Assembly: GCF_018304765.1 (NCBI RefSeq)
Contig: NZ_CP072642.1
Span: 851,501 to 915,500, forward strand
Length of the DNA stretch: 64,000 bases
Direction of reading: 5' to 3'
Origin: Chloracidobacterium sp. N
GTDB lineage: Bacteria; Acidobacteriota; Blastocatellia; Chloracidobacteriales; Chloracidobacteriaceae
The notes beneath the pieces are model-generated. The model saw only the letters and a program-made list of their open reading frames with translations. It was not told where the DNA came from and did not search any database. Below, one piece after another: positions 8,989 through 18,893 of this stretch. How positions within the stretch are numbered: position 1 is the first letter of the stretch; each line of letters starts with the position of its first letter. The position numbers and the translations under genes were made by a program.

Positions 8989-9021
8989 AAAAAAACGTGC
9001 CTGCCGCTTCGGCAGGCACGT
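8989..9021 (-). terminator. Rho-independent terminator of the Rieske/cytochrome b operon
   Basis: On the minus strand a perfect 12-bp stem (ACGTGCCTGCCG pairs with CGGCAGGCACGT, 8995-9006 with 9010-9021; 3-nt loop) is followed by T7 (A-run 8989-8995 on plus). It lies 28 bases past the cytochrome b stop. Confidence 0.9.
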
Positions 9022-9048
9022 CCATTGAGAACCATACAGTCAGGAAGG

Positions 9049-10485
9049 TTACTTGAGCGTGTGAATCCAGTCGGCAATGGCAACCCGGTCGGCAGCCGAA
9101 ACCTGGGGCATAGGCGGCATCTTGGAGGCACCATAGGCCGATGGATTTTCAATCAGCCCGGCAATCTCTTCCTTGCTGCGTCCGGGTTTTTTCGCCACAC
9201 CGGTGAGTTTGGGTCCGGCCGGGCCGCCCTCGCCCTGTTCACCGTGGCAGACGGCGCAGTTTTTCACAAAAGCTTCCGGCGCCGGTGCGGCCAGGACAGC
9301 GGCTTTTTGGCTCGTGTCTTTCGGCTCGAACGGTTCTTTCAGGAAGCGCGCACCTTCCTCTTCCTGGGCTTTGAGCTGGGCGGCGAAGTTCTGTTCGTCA
9401 TCCCGCTTGGCCAGCAGGTGCAGCGTGCCCATGGCGACGAGCAGCGCAACCGTGCCCAGCATGATGAAGGGACGCTTGAGCGGATGCCGCTCCGGGTTGC
9501 GATCAAGAAACGGCAGAAAGGTGATGATGGCCATCACGATGCCGGGAATGATCAGCGAGCCAATGATGGCCGTCGAGCCGGGGAAGTATTTCAGAAGCTG
9601 GAACAGGAACAGGAAGTACCACTCCGGGCGCGCGACATACTGGGTCTGGGACGGGTCAGCTTTGGGCTCAAGCGGGGCGAGTGTCGTCCAGGACAGGTAA
9701 GCCAGGATGGCAAACACCACCAGCGAAAAGACCGCATCCTTGAAGACCTGTCCGGGCCAGAAGGGCTCAACCTTGAACATGGCTTCCTGCTCGGTCATGT
9801 TGAAGGGCCCGGCTGGCTGCGCCTTGCGGAACAGGTAGAGATGGGCGGCGATGCCACCGGCCATCAGCGCCGGCAGCAGAAAGACGTGAACCATGAAAAA
9901 GCGCGAAATGGTAATGGTGCCCATTTCGGTGCCGCCAATGATGATGCGCTTGATCATGTCTCCGAAGATGGGGACTTCGCTGGCAATCCCGACCGTGACC
10001 ACCGTCCCGTAGTACGCTTTCATATCCCACGGCAGCAGGTAGCCGGAAAGTGAAAACGCCAGCACGAGTTGCAGCAGCCCGGCCCCGACCAGCCAGAGCA
10101 GTTCGCGTTTCTGCTTGTAGGCACCCCAGATGACGATCTGGAGAATGTGCAGCACCACCATGATGACCATGGCGCTGGAGCCATAGTGGTGCATACCACG
10201 CATGAAAGCCCCAAAGGGAACTTCCTTCATGATGTACTCGACCGATTTGTGCGCATCTTCGGCGCTCGGCACGTAGTACATTGCCAGGAAAACACCAGTG
10301 ATGGATTGCAGGGCAAAAATGAACAGAAGCGCGCTGCCGAAAGCGTAAGCGTATTTCGTTCCACCTGGAATCGGCTCATCAAGCAGCTCGTGCATGATTT
10401 CACTGATTCCGGCGCGCTCATCAACCCAATCGTAGATTTTCCCTAACGTACCACCATTTGACTGTGGAATTGCCGGAGAAGCCAT
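9049..10485 (-). CDS. Cytochrome b fused to a C-terminal cytochrome c domain (quinol oxidoreductase core)
   Basis: The protein has 478 residues from ATG 10485. Residues 1-360 are a complete cytochrome b of a bc/b6f-type quinol oxidoreductase. Heme His pairs are His99 or His100 with His113 (RGMHHYG...VLH) and His200 with His215 (14 residues between, as in b6-type proteins). The Qo-site PEWY is at 287-290. The N-terminal half ends near residue 225 and the subunit-IV-like half follows in the same chain. After a charged linker (361-400) comes a cytochrome c domain with CAVCH (410-414) and likely Met ligand in KMPPMP (456 or 459). The protein should pass electrons from the quinol pool toward a periplasmic acceptor, probably the photosynthetic chain. 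It lies downstream of the Rieske gene. Confidence 0.94.
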   Translation of the reverse strand: MASPAIPQSNGGTLGKIYDWVDERAGISEIMHELLDEPIPGGTKYAYAFGSALLFIFALQSITGVFLAMYYVPSAEDAHKSVEYIMKEVPFGAFMRGMHHYGSSAMVIMVVLHILQIVIWGAYKQKRELLWLVGAGLLQLVLAFSLSGYLLPWDMKAYYGTVVTVGIASEVPIFGDMIKRIIIGGTEMGTITISRFFMVHVFLLPALMAGGIAAHLYLFRKAQPAGPFNMTEQEAMFKVEPFWPGQVFKDAVFSLVVFAILAYLSWTTLAPLEPKADPSQTQYVARPEWYFLFLFQLLKYFPGSTAIIGSLIIPGIVMAIITFLPFLDRNPERHPLKRPFIMLGTVALLVAMGTLHLLAKRDDEQNFAAQLKAQEEEGARFLKEPFEPKDTSQKAAVLAAPAPEAFVKNCAVCHGEQGEGGPAGPKLTGVAKKPGRSKEEIAGLIENPSAYGASKMPPMPQVSAADRVAIADWIHTLK

Positions 10486-10587
10486 AGCTGAGAAAACCTT
10501 TCTAGGACTGTTTCTGTTACTGAGCAACAGGTGCCGAGGCGTGGGGGCTATCGCCGGCTGAAGCAGTCAGAACTGCCGTGTGTATCT

Positions 10588-11121
10588 TCACGAAAAAACC
10601 TCTTTGGTTGGAAGGAGGTTCTTGAATTTCTGGAAAACGACCTGAAGTTTGCCGTCGGCGACACGGTGTTCGAGCGCATCGAGTCCGCGCGCTGAAGCCG
10701 AACCTGGTTTTTTCTCGCCGCTGACATCAAAGGCGCTGTTGTGACAGGGGCAGAAATACTCATTCCGCTCTGGAATCCAGTTGACTTTGCAGCCCAGATG
10801 CGGGCAGGTCGCCGTAAAGGTCAGAAAGTCATTGCCCCGCTTGACGACCCAGATGGTTTCATCCGAAGATGACTTCACCCACCCGTCCCGAATCTCGATG
10901 GTAATCTTTTTGGCAGTTGGCTTACCTTCTTCAAAATCGGCAACTGAACCGAGGTCAATCCAGTTTTTGTCTTCACCGCCTTCGCCGGTTTTGAGTGCGT
11001 TTCCGACAGCAAATTGAAAAATCGGATAGGCCAGTGCGCCACCAATGCCGGCGCCAATCACAATGGAGCCAAGCCCCATAAACAGACGTTTGGTTTTGTC
11101 CACTTCGGACAGTTCGGACAT
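10588..11121 (-). CDS. Rieske [2Fe-2S] iron-sulfur protein
   Basis: The protein has 177 residues. It is the Rieske subunit of the quinol oxidoreductase encoded just downstream. A single N-terminal membrane anchor spans roughly residues 13-38. Cluster ligands are in CPHLGC (Cys106, His108) and CPCHNSAF (Cys124, His127), with the bridging disulfide Cys111/Cys126. ATG 11121 has AAGGAG at good spacing. The gap to cytochrome b is about 100 bases without a terminator, so the pair is an operon. The cytochrome c role appears to be supplied by the fused domain of the downstream gene. Confidence 0.95.
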   Translation of the reverse strand: MSELSEVDKTKRLFMGLGSIVIGAGIGGALAYPIFQFAVGNALKTGEGGEDKNWIDLGSVADFEEGKPTAKKITIEIRDGWVKSSSDETIWVVKRGNDFLTFTATCPHLGCKVNWIPERNEYFCPCHNSAFDVSGEKKPGSASARGLDALEHRVADGKLQVVFQKFKNLLPTKEVFS

Positions 11122-11223
11122 AGAGACTCCTTGCTCGTGAAGCCGGAATTCAAGCGATCATCGTTCCAGAAAGCATGTGCCGGGGAAGAAATTGCCACGC
11201 TTGCGGAGGGATTTACCGGCGCC

Positions 11224-11266
11224 AGTATAGTGATGGAGGAAATCGGCGTGTGTAAGCAAGCTTACA
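11224..11266 (-). promoter_or_regulatory. Candidate promoter and palindromic operator of the Rieske/cytochrome b operon
   Basis: On the minus strand TATACT (11229-11224) is a good -10, about 100 bases before the Rieske ATG. No good -35 is present. The -35 position is instead occupied by a 7+2+7 palindrome, TGTAAGC-AA-GCTTACA (11251-11266). That placement suggests a regulator binding site, which is inference. The same CTATACTGGC string occurs upstream of the acetyltransferase at 63598. Confidence 0.4.
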
Positions 11267-11315
11267 GAGTGGGTGACTTTTGCCCAGGTTTGCGCCACCC
11301 GGAGAAAGCGAAAAA

Positions 11316-11501
11316 TCAGCCTGGCTCGGCAAAGACGCAGACCGTTTCACCGTCATGGTCGAGAGTGAGGTAAAGCACGTTTGGTTGGCAGCAAACCGTA
11401 CAGTCCTCGATGTACTGCTGCCGGCGGCCGCCGCTCCAGTCAGGAAAGGTGACGTTGGGTTCACCACAGTAGGCACAGGCGTAGGTTGCGGTATCCTGCA
11501 T
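11316..11501 (-). CDS. Small CPXCG-type cysteine-rich zinc-ribbon protein
   Basis: The protein has 61 residues. Two Cys pairs, CAYCG and CTVCC, lie 28 residues apart, and the core reads GRRQQYIEDCTVCCQPN. This matches the small 'CPXCG motif-containing cysteine-rich' family, whose function is unknown. Zinc binding is inferred. ATG 11501 gives the usual length. An in-frame GTG at 11564 would extend it to 6 bases from the lepB stop. It lies downstream of lepB on the same strand. Confidence 0.75.
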   Translation of the reverse strand: MQDTATYACAYCGEPNVTFPDWSGGRRQQYIEDCTVCCQPNVLYLTLDHDGETVCVFAEPG

Positions 11502-11570
11502 GCGCGCCGGGTTCCCTGGTGAGATAAAGTCGGGGGCAAAACTGTGTCCGGGTTTGCTGCGCACACCCGT

Positions 11571-12701
11571 TCACTCAGCGGGGGGGAGTTCCGGCCGGTC
11601 CTCCATCCGTTGCAGACGGCGGAGCGGTTCGAGGACGGTCGGCTCATCCTCGATGAAGCCCATCTCGCTTACCGGCCAGTAGCGATAGACCGCCTTGCCA
11701 TAGATGTACATTTCCGGGACGAGTCCCCAGTTGCGACTGTCGTTGCTGGCGTCGCGGTTGTCGCCCATCACGAAGTAGTGGTGGGGTTCAACCACCCATG
11801 TCCGGGGTGGACTGACAATCGTCGTGTAGTCGCTCGACAGATAACCTTCCGGCACGAGCTTGCCGTTGATGTAAAGCTTGCCGTTGGCCAGGGTGACTTC
11901 ATCACCGGGCAGGCCAATCACACGTTTGATGAAGCTTTCCTGGGGATTTTTGGGGTAGTAGAACACGACAATGTCGCCACGCTCGATTTTGGAAAAGTTG
12001 TAGATGAAGCGGTTGACGAACAGGCGCTCCCCCTCATGCAGATGCGGCAGCATGCTCGTGCCTTTGACATAGACGGGCTGAATGACGAAAAGCCCGATGA
12101 GCAGCGCGATGACGAGCGCCAGAAGCACATCCCGTCCGATGCTTAACCCTTCCCGTACCCAGTGTTTCCAGGCGGGCGACGCGCCAGTGAACGTGGAAAT
12201 GACCACGCCGGCTTCATCGCCCAGGCCATGGCCGGAAGATGACTTATGGTCATCCACCGTCCACAGCGGTCGGAATACAGGCTGTGACCAGGCATCCGCC
12301 GGCCCCGAAGCCGCCATGACCGCATCGGTCAGGCACGATGCGGCGGCTTCCGGCGCGGCCACACCCCATCCGTTCTGGGGGATAGCCGTTCCTGTGGTCT
12401 GCGCCAACGTCTCAGAGCTGGTTTCTGTGGTGACGTCATCCAGTGGGACGATTTCCGGCTGACTCCCTTCTGATTGCGGAAGCCGGCCCGGGGCCATCTC
12501 ATCGGCCGGAGCCGTGGCGTCCCCGTTCGCCAAGGCTTCCACTTCAGGCCGGAAGACGCTGGTCGGTGCAGCTCCATTCCGGGGGCTATCCACAAGCCGC
12601 ATCCCCGGTAACGGTTCGGCCGTTCCGTGGTTGGAAAACGGGTATCCAGAGAGCTGATGGTCGGAGAACTGATCGTCGGGGAAATCGTCGCGCATCATCA
12701 T
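11571..12701 (-). CDS. lepB: Signal peptidase I with a long N-terminal extension
   Basis: From ATG 12701 the protein has 376 residues. The catalytic half is canonical: one membrane segment (DVLLALVIALLIGLFVIQPV), catalytic Ser216 in KGTSMLPHL, catalytic Lys259 in FIKRVIGLPGD, and the box GDNRDASNDSRNWG. It removes signal peptides of exported proteins. Upstream lie about 175 hydrophilic, low-complexity residues rich in Asp, Pro, Ala and Thr that should face the cytoplasm. Typical enzymes begin shortly before the membrane segment. A TTG at 12803 could extend it further and would overlap the preceding gene by 29 bases. Start choice is uncertain. Confidence 0.88.
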   Translation of the reverse strand: MMMRDDFPDDQFSDHQLSGYPFSNHGTAEPLPGMRLVDSPRNGAAPTSVFRPEVEALANGDATAPADEMAPGRLPQSEGSQPEIVPLDDVTTETSSETLAQTTGTAIPQNGWGVAAPEAAASCLTDAVMAASGPADAWSQPVFRPLWTVDDHKSSSGHGLGDEAGVVISTFTGASPAWKHWVREGLSIGRDVLLALVIALLIGLFVIQPVYVKGTSMLPHLHEGERLFVNRFIYNFSKIERGDIVVFYYPKNPQESFIKRVIGLPGDEVTLANGKLYINGKLVPEGYLSSDYTTIVSPPRTWVVEPHHYFVMGDNRDASNDSRNWGLVPEMYIYGKAVYRYWPVSEMGFIEDEPTVLEPLRRLQRMEDRPELPPAE

Positions 12702-12774
12702 CCACTCTGCATCCTCATAAGGTTGGCAGGTCAGGCCAGGCGGCAAGACATTGACATCCCAAGGTGTATTCCTA

Positions 12775-14190
12775 TCACGGCTGGATGGTTTCGACGGTTC
12801 CAAATTTGGCCAAGCTGGCCTGTAGCGAAGCCGTCCCGCCAGAGACGATGATCAACCGCCCACGTCCCAGCATCTCACGCGCCAGCGCATGACAATCCGC
12901 CGGTGTTACGGCTGCTACGCGGTTGAGTATGTCAGCTTCGGCTGTTGGACTGCGGCCGTAGGTTTCCAGTCGTGCCAGACGCTGTGCCAGATCACGGTTG
13001 TTGGGCACACGGTCACGGGACGCCGATGCGACAGCCGCCTGGGCCGCACGAACATCGGCCTCACCCGGTGGTGTATCCCGCAGTTCGCTGAGAAGCTGAA
13101 GGAGCCGTTCGATTTGCGCCGGGGCCGTTTCCGGGGTGCAGACTCCGCTGAGCATCCACGGGCTGTCCGGGAGCCGGCGGTGGGAAAGTGTCAATTGCCA
13201 GGGTTGGCAGCGGCGCTTGAGCAACTCCGTCAGCACCAGCCACGTGGCGCGGGTCTCGGCGGTAGCTTCCGGCAGAATGCCGCCCAGTCGCACCTGAACC
13301 TGTCCGCCGGAGGGTCCGGTCTGAGGTTGGTGCACCAGGCGAAGCTGATCTGGAGGGTTGGGCGGCAGGAAGGTCGCCGGCGCCGGCTTGCCCTTCGCCC
13401 AGCCGCCAAAGGCGCGGCGTGTGACACCCCGTACCTGGGAGGCGGTGATGTCACCAACGATGATGACAGCCGCATTGTTGGGAAGCCAGTGCCGGCGGTA
13501 AAAATCGGCGACATCGGCCGGCGTAATCGCGGCAACGCTCTCCGGCGTCCCCAGCAGATTGTGATGGTAGGGATGGGCGTCATAGAGAGTCTGGAAAAAC
13601 AGCGCGTCAGCCGCGGCTTCCTCGGTCTGGGCCGCACGGGCGGCCGCGATGGCCGCTTCCTGAAAGGGCTTGAAGCGGGTTTCGGCAACATCGCGCCGGG
13701 CCAGATCGGGCGTCGTCACCAGCCGTCCCAGCAAATCAATCAGGGTTGCCGCCTGGCGCGCTGGTCCCGTCACCAGAAGGCAGGTCTGGTCCCAGTCCAC
13801 ATCAACTTGAAGCTGGGCTTCGGCTTCTTCCAGTTCAAGCCGCACCCGTTCGGCGTCGTAGCCACCGCCGCCGCCACGGATACACTCCGCCGTCAGGCGG
13901 GCCAATCCTGCCTTACCCACCCGGTCAAACGTCGCGCCCACCTTGATGACGACCGCCACGGCGACGGAGGTCGAGCCGGGGCGTTCCGTCACCAGGATGG
14001 GCAGCCCGGTCAGCAGGGTATCCCGTTGAACCGGGGGAAGTTCATTGTCCGGCAGGGATTCCGGCTTCAGGGGGGCTTGCTGTGCTTGTGCGTTGTTGGT
14101 CACAAGGTTCCCAGGCATTCCCACCAGCAGCAGCCAGCCAGTGAGAAACCATAGTATCCAGCGGCGGGAACACCTCGGCGCAAAAGGCAT
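12775..14190 (-). CDS. M16-family (pitrilysin-like) protein lacking the zinc motif
   Basis: The protein has 471 residues from ATG 14190. The signal peptide is RRWILWFLTGWLLLVGM ending near NAQAQQA. The fold is that of M16 peptidases: N-terminal 'LPILVTERPGSTSVAVAVVIKVGA', a middle YDAHPYHHNLLGTPESVAAIT, and WLPNNAAVIIVGDI beginning the second half. The catalytic HxxEH is absent. The corresponding place reads GLARLTAECIRGG, so the protein is probably non-catalytic, like the inactive partner of two-subunit M16 enzymes or mitochondrial core proteins. No active partner is adjacent. It is exported and sits upstream of signal peptidase I. Confidence 0.85.
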   Translation of the reverse strand: MPFAPRCSRRWILWFLTGWLLLVGMPGNLVTNNAQAQQAPLKPESLPDNELPPVQRDTLLTGLPILVTERPGSTSVAVAVVIKVGATFDRVGKAGLARLTAECIRGGGGGYDAERVRLELEEAEAQLQVDVDWDQTCLLVTGPARQAATLIDLLGRLVTTPDLARRDVAETRFKPFQEAAIAAARAAQTEEAAADALFFQTLYDAHPYHHNLLGTPESVAAITPADVADFYRRHWLPNNAAVIIVGDITASQVRGVTRRAFGGWAKGKPAPATFLPPNPPDQLRLVHQPQTGPSGGQVQVRLGGILPEATAETRATWLVLTELLKRRCQPWQLTLSHRRLPDSPWMLSGVCTPETAPAQIERLLQLLSELRDTPPGEADVRAAQAAVASASRDRVPNNRDLAQRLARLETYGRSPTAEADILNRVAAVTPADCHALAREMLGRGRLIIVSGGTASLQASLAKFGTVETIQP

Positions 14191-14275
14191 GACTGGTAAA
14201 CGACGACGGAAACCAATAGAAAATGTCGGCGGCGCTGCCGCAACGGAGTATCGTAGCCGAACGTTGCCTTTCAAT

Positions 14276-15664
14276 CTACCGTCCTGAGCCGTCCGATGGG
14301 CGTGGAAAGCGCAACTCGCTGATGGGAATTTCCCGTTTCCACTGTTCGTTGCCGTTTTCGTCAAAGCAGCGCATGGTGAGCAGACGGTTGGCGCGTGGGC
14401 CGGAAAACTCCAGAATGCCGAAGTTGTGCTTCTCGACCAGCGTCCCCGGCACCCGGCAGGGGTTGTCCTGCTCGGCCTTGGAGAGCGTGGCCACGCCGGC
14501 CGTCAGGGAGCTCGATGTGAAGTCGTAGAGCGGATAGAGATTCGGTTCCAGGCGCCGGTTGAGTTCGGCCAGGTGGCGATCTCCCGAAATGAAGACGACA
14601 CCGGGGATTTTTTCCGAACGGATGAAATCGAATATCCGGGACTGTTCAACCTTGAACCGGCCAAAGCACTCCCAAGGAGAAACAGGGTTGAGCACCTGTC
14701 CGCCGCTGACGACCACCTTGAACGTGGCCTCGCTGGAACGCAATGACTCCAGCAGCCAGCGAAGCTGCTCCGGCCCCAACATGGTTTTGTCTGGTGCGTC
14801 GTCGGGCAGGTGATTGGGCATCCGGTGGTAACGCCCGTCGAGCATGAAGAACTCGACATCAGCCCAATCAAACCGGAAAAAGCAGCCCGGCGTCTCCGGT
14901 GTGCCGTGGGTCGGGTTGCACCAGTAGTCCCGGAAAATGCGCAGGGCCGTATCCCGCCGGCGGAACGTGCGATCCGAATCATTCGGCCCGTAGTCGTGGT
15001 CGTCCCAGATGGCGTAGTGGTGGACGGCCGCCCACAGCGGTTGCAGTTCCGCTTGGGCGCGGGTGTGGGCGTAGCGATACCGCATCCCGGCTTCGGTCTG
15101 GTAGTCCGCCTCGCGGTAGTAGCAGTTGTCGCCCAGCCAGAGCATCACGTCGGGCTTCTGGGCCAGGATGGCAGAAAACACCTTGGGCGAATCGCCATAG
15201 GGCCGTCCTGGACGGTCAAAGGGCGGGTCATTGACGTAGTGGCACGAACCAAAAGCCACTCTGAAGGGCGGTGGCTCCGTTCGCCATTTCCACATCGGCT
15301 GGGTTTGAAACGTCATCGGATAGGGCCGCTCAATGCGCGCCCCGTCCACATAAACTTCGTATTCGTAGCGTGTGCCGAACGTCAGCCCGGAAAGGGTGAA
15401 TTTGGCGATACCGTCTCCGGCATGGGTTGTGTGGTGTTCCTCACTGAGCCGGGTCGTCTCCGGCTTCCCCTGCACCCAATAGCGTATCTGGGTGCGGGCC
15501 GGCCGCCGGGTTTGCAGCCAGATCATCGTTTCAGTCATTTCGCTGTAACCAACCAGCGGGCCGGAAAGCAGGGCATCGGTTCCCGTGCCTTCGGTCCGCA
15601 GGCGCAGGAGAGACCAGGCTACCGGGGACAAGGCCAGGTGGCTGAGAAAGGAACGTCGCTTCAC
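14276..15664 (-). CDS. PhoD-like alkaline phosphatase / phosphodiesterase
   Basis: The protein has 462 residues, GTG start at 15664 preceded by GAGGA. The N-terminus KRRSFLSHLALSPVA resembles a Tat-type signal, as is usual for PhoD. An N-terminal fibronectin-like domain (FTLSGLTFGTRYEYEVYVDG) precedes the metallophosphatase domain: FGSCHY, VMLWLGDNCYYREADY, AIWDDHDYGPND, VVSGGQVLNP and VFISGDRHLAEL. These hold the metal-binding Asp, Asn and His residues. PhoD enzymes release phosphate from phosphodiesters such as teichoic acids or phospholipids outside the cytoplasm. The substrate here is unknown. Confidence 0.9.
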   Translation of the reverse strand: MKRRSFLSHLALSPVAWSLLRLRTEGTGTDALLSGPLVGYSEMTETMIWLQTRRPARTQIRYWVQGKPETTRLSEEHHTTHAGDGIAKFTLSGLTFGTRYEYEVYVDGARIERPYPMTFQTQPMWKWRTEPPPFRVAFGSCHYVNDPPFDRPGRPYGDSPKVFSAILAQKPDVMLWLGDNCYYREADYQTEAGMRYRYAHTRAQAELQPLWAAVHHYAIWDDHDYGPNDSDRTFRRRDTALRIFRDYWCNPTHGTPETPGCFFRFDWADVEFFMLDGRYHRMPNHLPDDAPDKTMLGPEQLRWLLESLRSSEATFKVVVSGGQVLNPVSPWECFGRFKVEQSRIFDFIRSEKIPGVVFISGDRHLAELNRRLEPNLYPLYDFTSSSLTAGVATLSKAEQDNPCRVPGTLVEKHNFGILEFSGPRANRLLTMRCFDENGNEQWKREIPISELRFPRPSDGSGR

Positions 15665-15760
15665 AGGGAGAAGTCCTCACAGGTGGAATCACACGACACG
15701 CCCGGCTGCGGTGACATACGACAGGGAAGGCACGCGGCATGTCGTGAACGGAACCGTCGG

Positions 15761-16975
<1,215 letters not shown>

Positions 16976-17034
16976 GACTTACACACACTGCGAAAACCCA
17001 TAGTACAGCAGACGACGCTTGACGGACGAGATGG

Positions 17035-18747
17035 TTACTTGAGGTAAAGCTCTTCGAGATTCCACGTGGCGGCGGGGTCAAATTTCGCCAGCCGGACGTT
17101 CAGCACATTGGAGCGGGCCCCGGCAATGGTGTGTTCCGAGACAAGGTGCAGAACCGGCGTGACCTCATTCCAGCTTCGCTGAAAATCGTTATAGAGTTTG
17201 CGCCGCTCTTCAATGGTTTTCTGGCGCAGTGCCAGGTCGAAGTTTTTGGCTATTTTCTTGAACCAGTCGTAACCCCGCAGGTCGGTCTGCACATTGGTGA
17301 TGACCGGCTCGGCGAAGTAGGGGCGGCTGCCCGTCACGAAGGGTTGGAGGAAGATGGGGTCCGGGAGTTCCGGCTGAATTTCGACCAGAATCATGTCGAA
17401 AACCCCGGAGGTCAACGCTTTCCACCACTTTTCCAGGGGTTGTTCGTCCAGCACGATGTCCAGTCCGGCCGCGGTCAGGTCCTGTACGATGGACTGCCCG
17501 ATGGCAACAGCGGTTGGCTCTTTGGGAACAATGAACTTGAAGCGTACTGGCGCCTTGATCCCGTCAATGAGTTTGCCGTCCCGGTAACTGTAGCTGGCGG
17601 CCTGCAGGGCCGCTTTGGCCGTTTCCACATTGGGTTCATAGCGGGGTGCATTCGGGTCATACCAGGTGGTATTGCCGGGGGTGATGAGACCAAAGCAGGG
17701 GTCGGCGTTGCCCCCCAGCACGGACGCGGCCAGGCGTTTGCGGTCAACCAGCCGTGAGATGGCTTCCCGGAAGTCATCGTTCAGAAAATGTTTCGCGCGG
17801 TTCCGGTCCACCTTGGTCTGGTCAATCCGGGTGTTGCCCACCAGCGTCCACACGCGCAGCGAGCCACCGGCGTTACGCACCTTGGCCTGCCCTTCCACGG
17901 CCTTGGCCTGCTCTGGCAGCAGGTAGTCAATGACATCGTACTTGCCTTCGACGAACCGCTCCGACTGGGTCTTGCGATCCACCCCCAAGTCATAGACGAC
18001 TTCGTTGAGGTAGGGCAGCACCGTACCGGCATTGTCCACTTTCCAGTAGTTCGGATTGGCTGCCAGCCGAAGCTCCTTGTTGGGTGAAAATGATTTGACG
18101 ACAAAAGGCCCGGAGCAGGCGATTTTGGTCGGGTCATCCGCAACCGTCGGGAAGTTGGTTTTGGAGACAATGGGAATCCGGGCAAAGACAAACTTCGCAG
18201 CATCAGCCGAAATGGCATCGTTGAATTGAATCTCTACGGTTTGGGGGTCAACGATGCTGAACCTGGCGTCCCCACGCTCGTTGCCCACACCGGTTTTGAG
18301 CAGGTCGCTCAGGGCAGAGCCAGCCTTGAGAGCTTGTTCGTACGAGAAGACCACATCATCCGGCACCAGGGGAGAGCCATCCGAAAAAAAGCACTTGCGG
18401 AGCGTCACCCGGTAGGTTTTCCCGTCACCGGCCAGGGAGACCGCCGTGGCCAGACCGCTGTCCTCGACAACCTGTTTTTCAAAGTCGTAATCCAGCAGCG
18501 TGCCGTAGAGCTTACGCAGGACAGCCAGCGTATCGGGGGTGGAATCCACGAAGGGGTTGAAGGTCAAAGGTCCAAAGGACAGCGCCAGCCGGAGTGTCCC
18601 GCCTTGTTTGCCCGGCTCACATTTGGCCGGCTTGGCATCTGTGCCGGCCATGAGTTTGCGGGAGGCCGTTCCACATCCCGTCGCCAACGTCAGACAGAGG
18701 GAAAGCGCCAGCGAAAGAGCTGTCGCCGCTCGAGTTGTTGCATGCAT
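17035..18747 (-). CDS. ABC transporter substrate-binding lipoprotein, family 5 (peptide/oligopeptide type)
   Basis: The protein has 570 residues. The N-terminus is a lipoprotein signal with lipobox LATGC (Cys25). The mature part has the family-5 solute-binding layout: GGTLRLALSFGPLTFNPF, LDYDFEKQVVEDSGLATAVSLAGDGKTYRVTLR, FSDGSPLVPDDVVFSYE, SGPFVVKSF and LRLAANPNYWK. Family members bind oligopeptides, dipeptides, nickel or sugars in the periplasm. No permease or ATPase gene is adjacent, so it is an orphan binding protein here. It lies downstream of secA on the same strand, 146 bases away. Confidence 0.9.
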   Translation of the reverse strand: MHATTRAATALSLALSLCLTLATGCGTASRKLMAGTDAKPAKCEPGKQGGTLRLALSFGPLTFNPFVDSTPDTLAVLRKLYGTLLDYDFEKQVVEDSGLATAVSLAGDGKTYRVTLRKCFFSDGSPLVPDDVVFSYEQALKAGSALSDLLKTGVGNERGDARFSIVDPQTVEIQFNDAISADAAKFVFARIPIVSKTNFPTVADDPTKIACSGPFVVKSFSPNKELRLAANPNYWKVDNAGTVLPYLNEVVYDLGVDRKTQSERFVEGKYDVIDYLLPEQAKAVEGQAKVRNAGGSLRVWTLVGNTRIDQTKVDRNRAKHFLNDDFREAISRLVDRKRLAASVLGGNADPCFGLITPGNTTWYDPNAPRYEPNVETAKAALQAASYSYRDGKLIDGIKAPVRFKFIVPKEPTAVAIGQSIVQDLTAAGLDIVLDEQPLEKWWKALTSGVFDMILVEIQPELPDPIFLQPFVTGSRPYFAEPVITNVQTDLRGYDWFKKIAKNFDLALRQKTIEERRKLYNDFQRSWNEVTPVLHLVSEHTIAGARSNVLNVRLAKFDPAATWNLEELYLK

Positions 18748-18893
18748 GCGTCATGGTCGCCGACCGCCCAGCCACCCGAAAACAATCGCGCCAGCTTGGG
18801 GCAGGCGGTGGTGTGTTGAAATGAAATACGGGTGCTGGCCCGTACCTTTATCAGAGTAGCCGGGAAAATGCCACGCTTTGCTTTACAAACCAC

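Noticed and set aside
10485-10527. Longer start for cytochrome b at TTG 10527
   Set aside because: The extension has no family match, and ATG 10485 gives a normal cytochrome b N-terminus.
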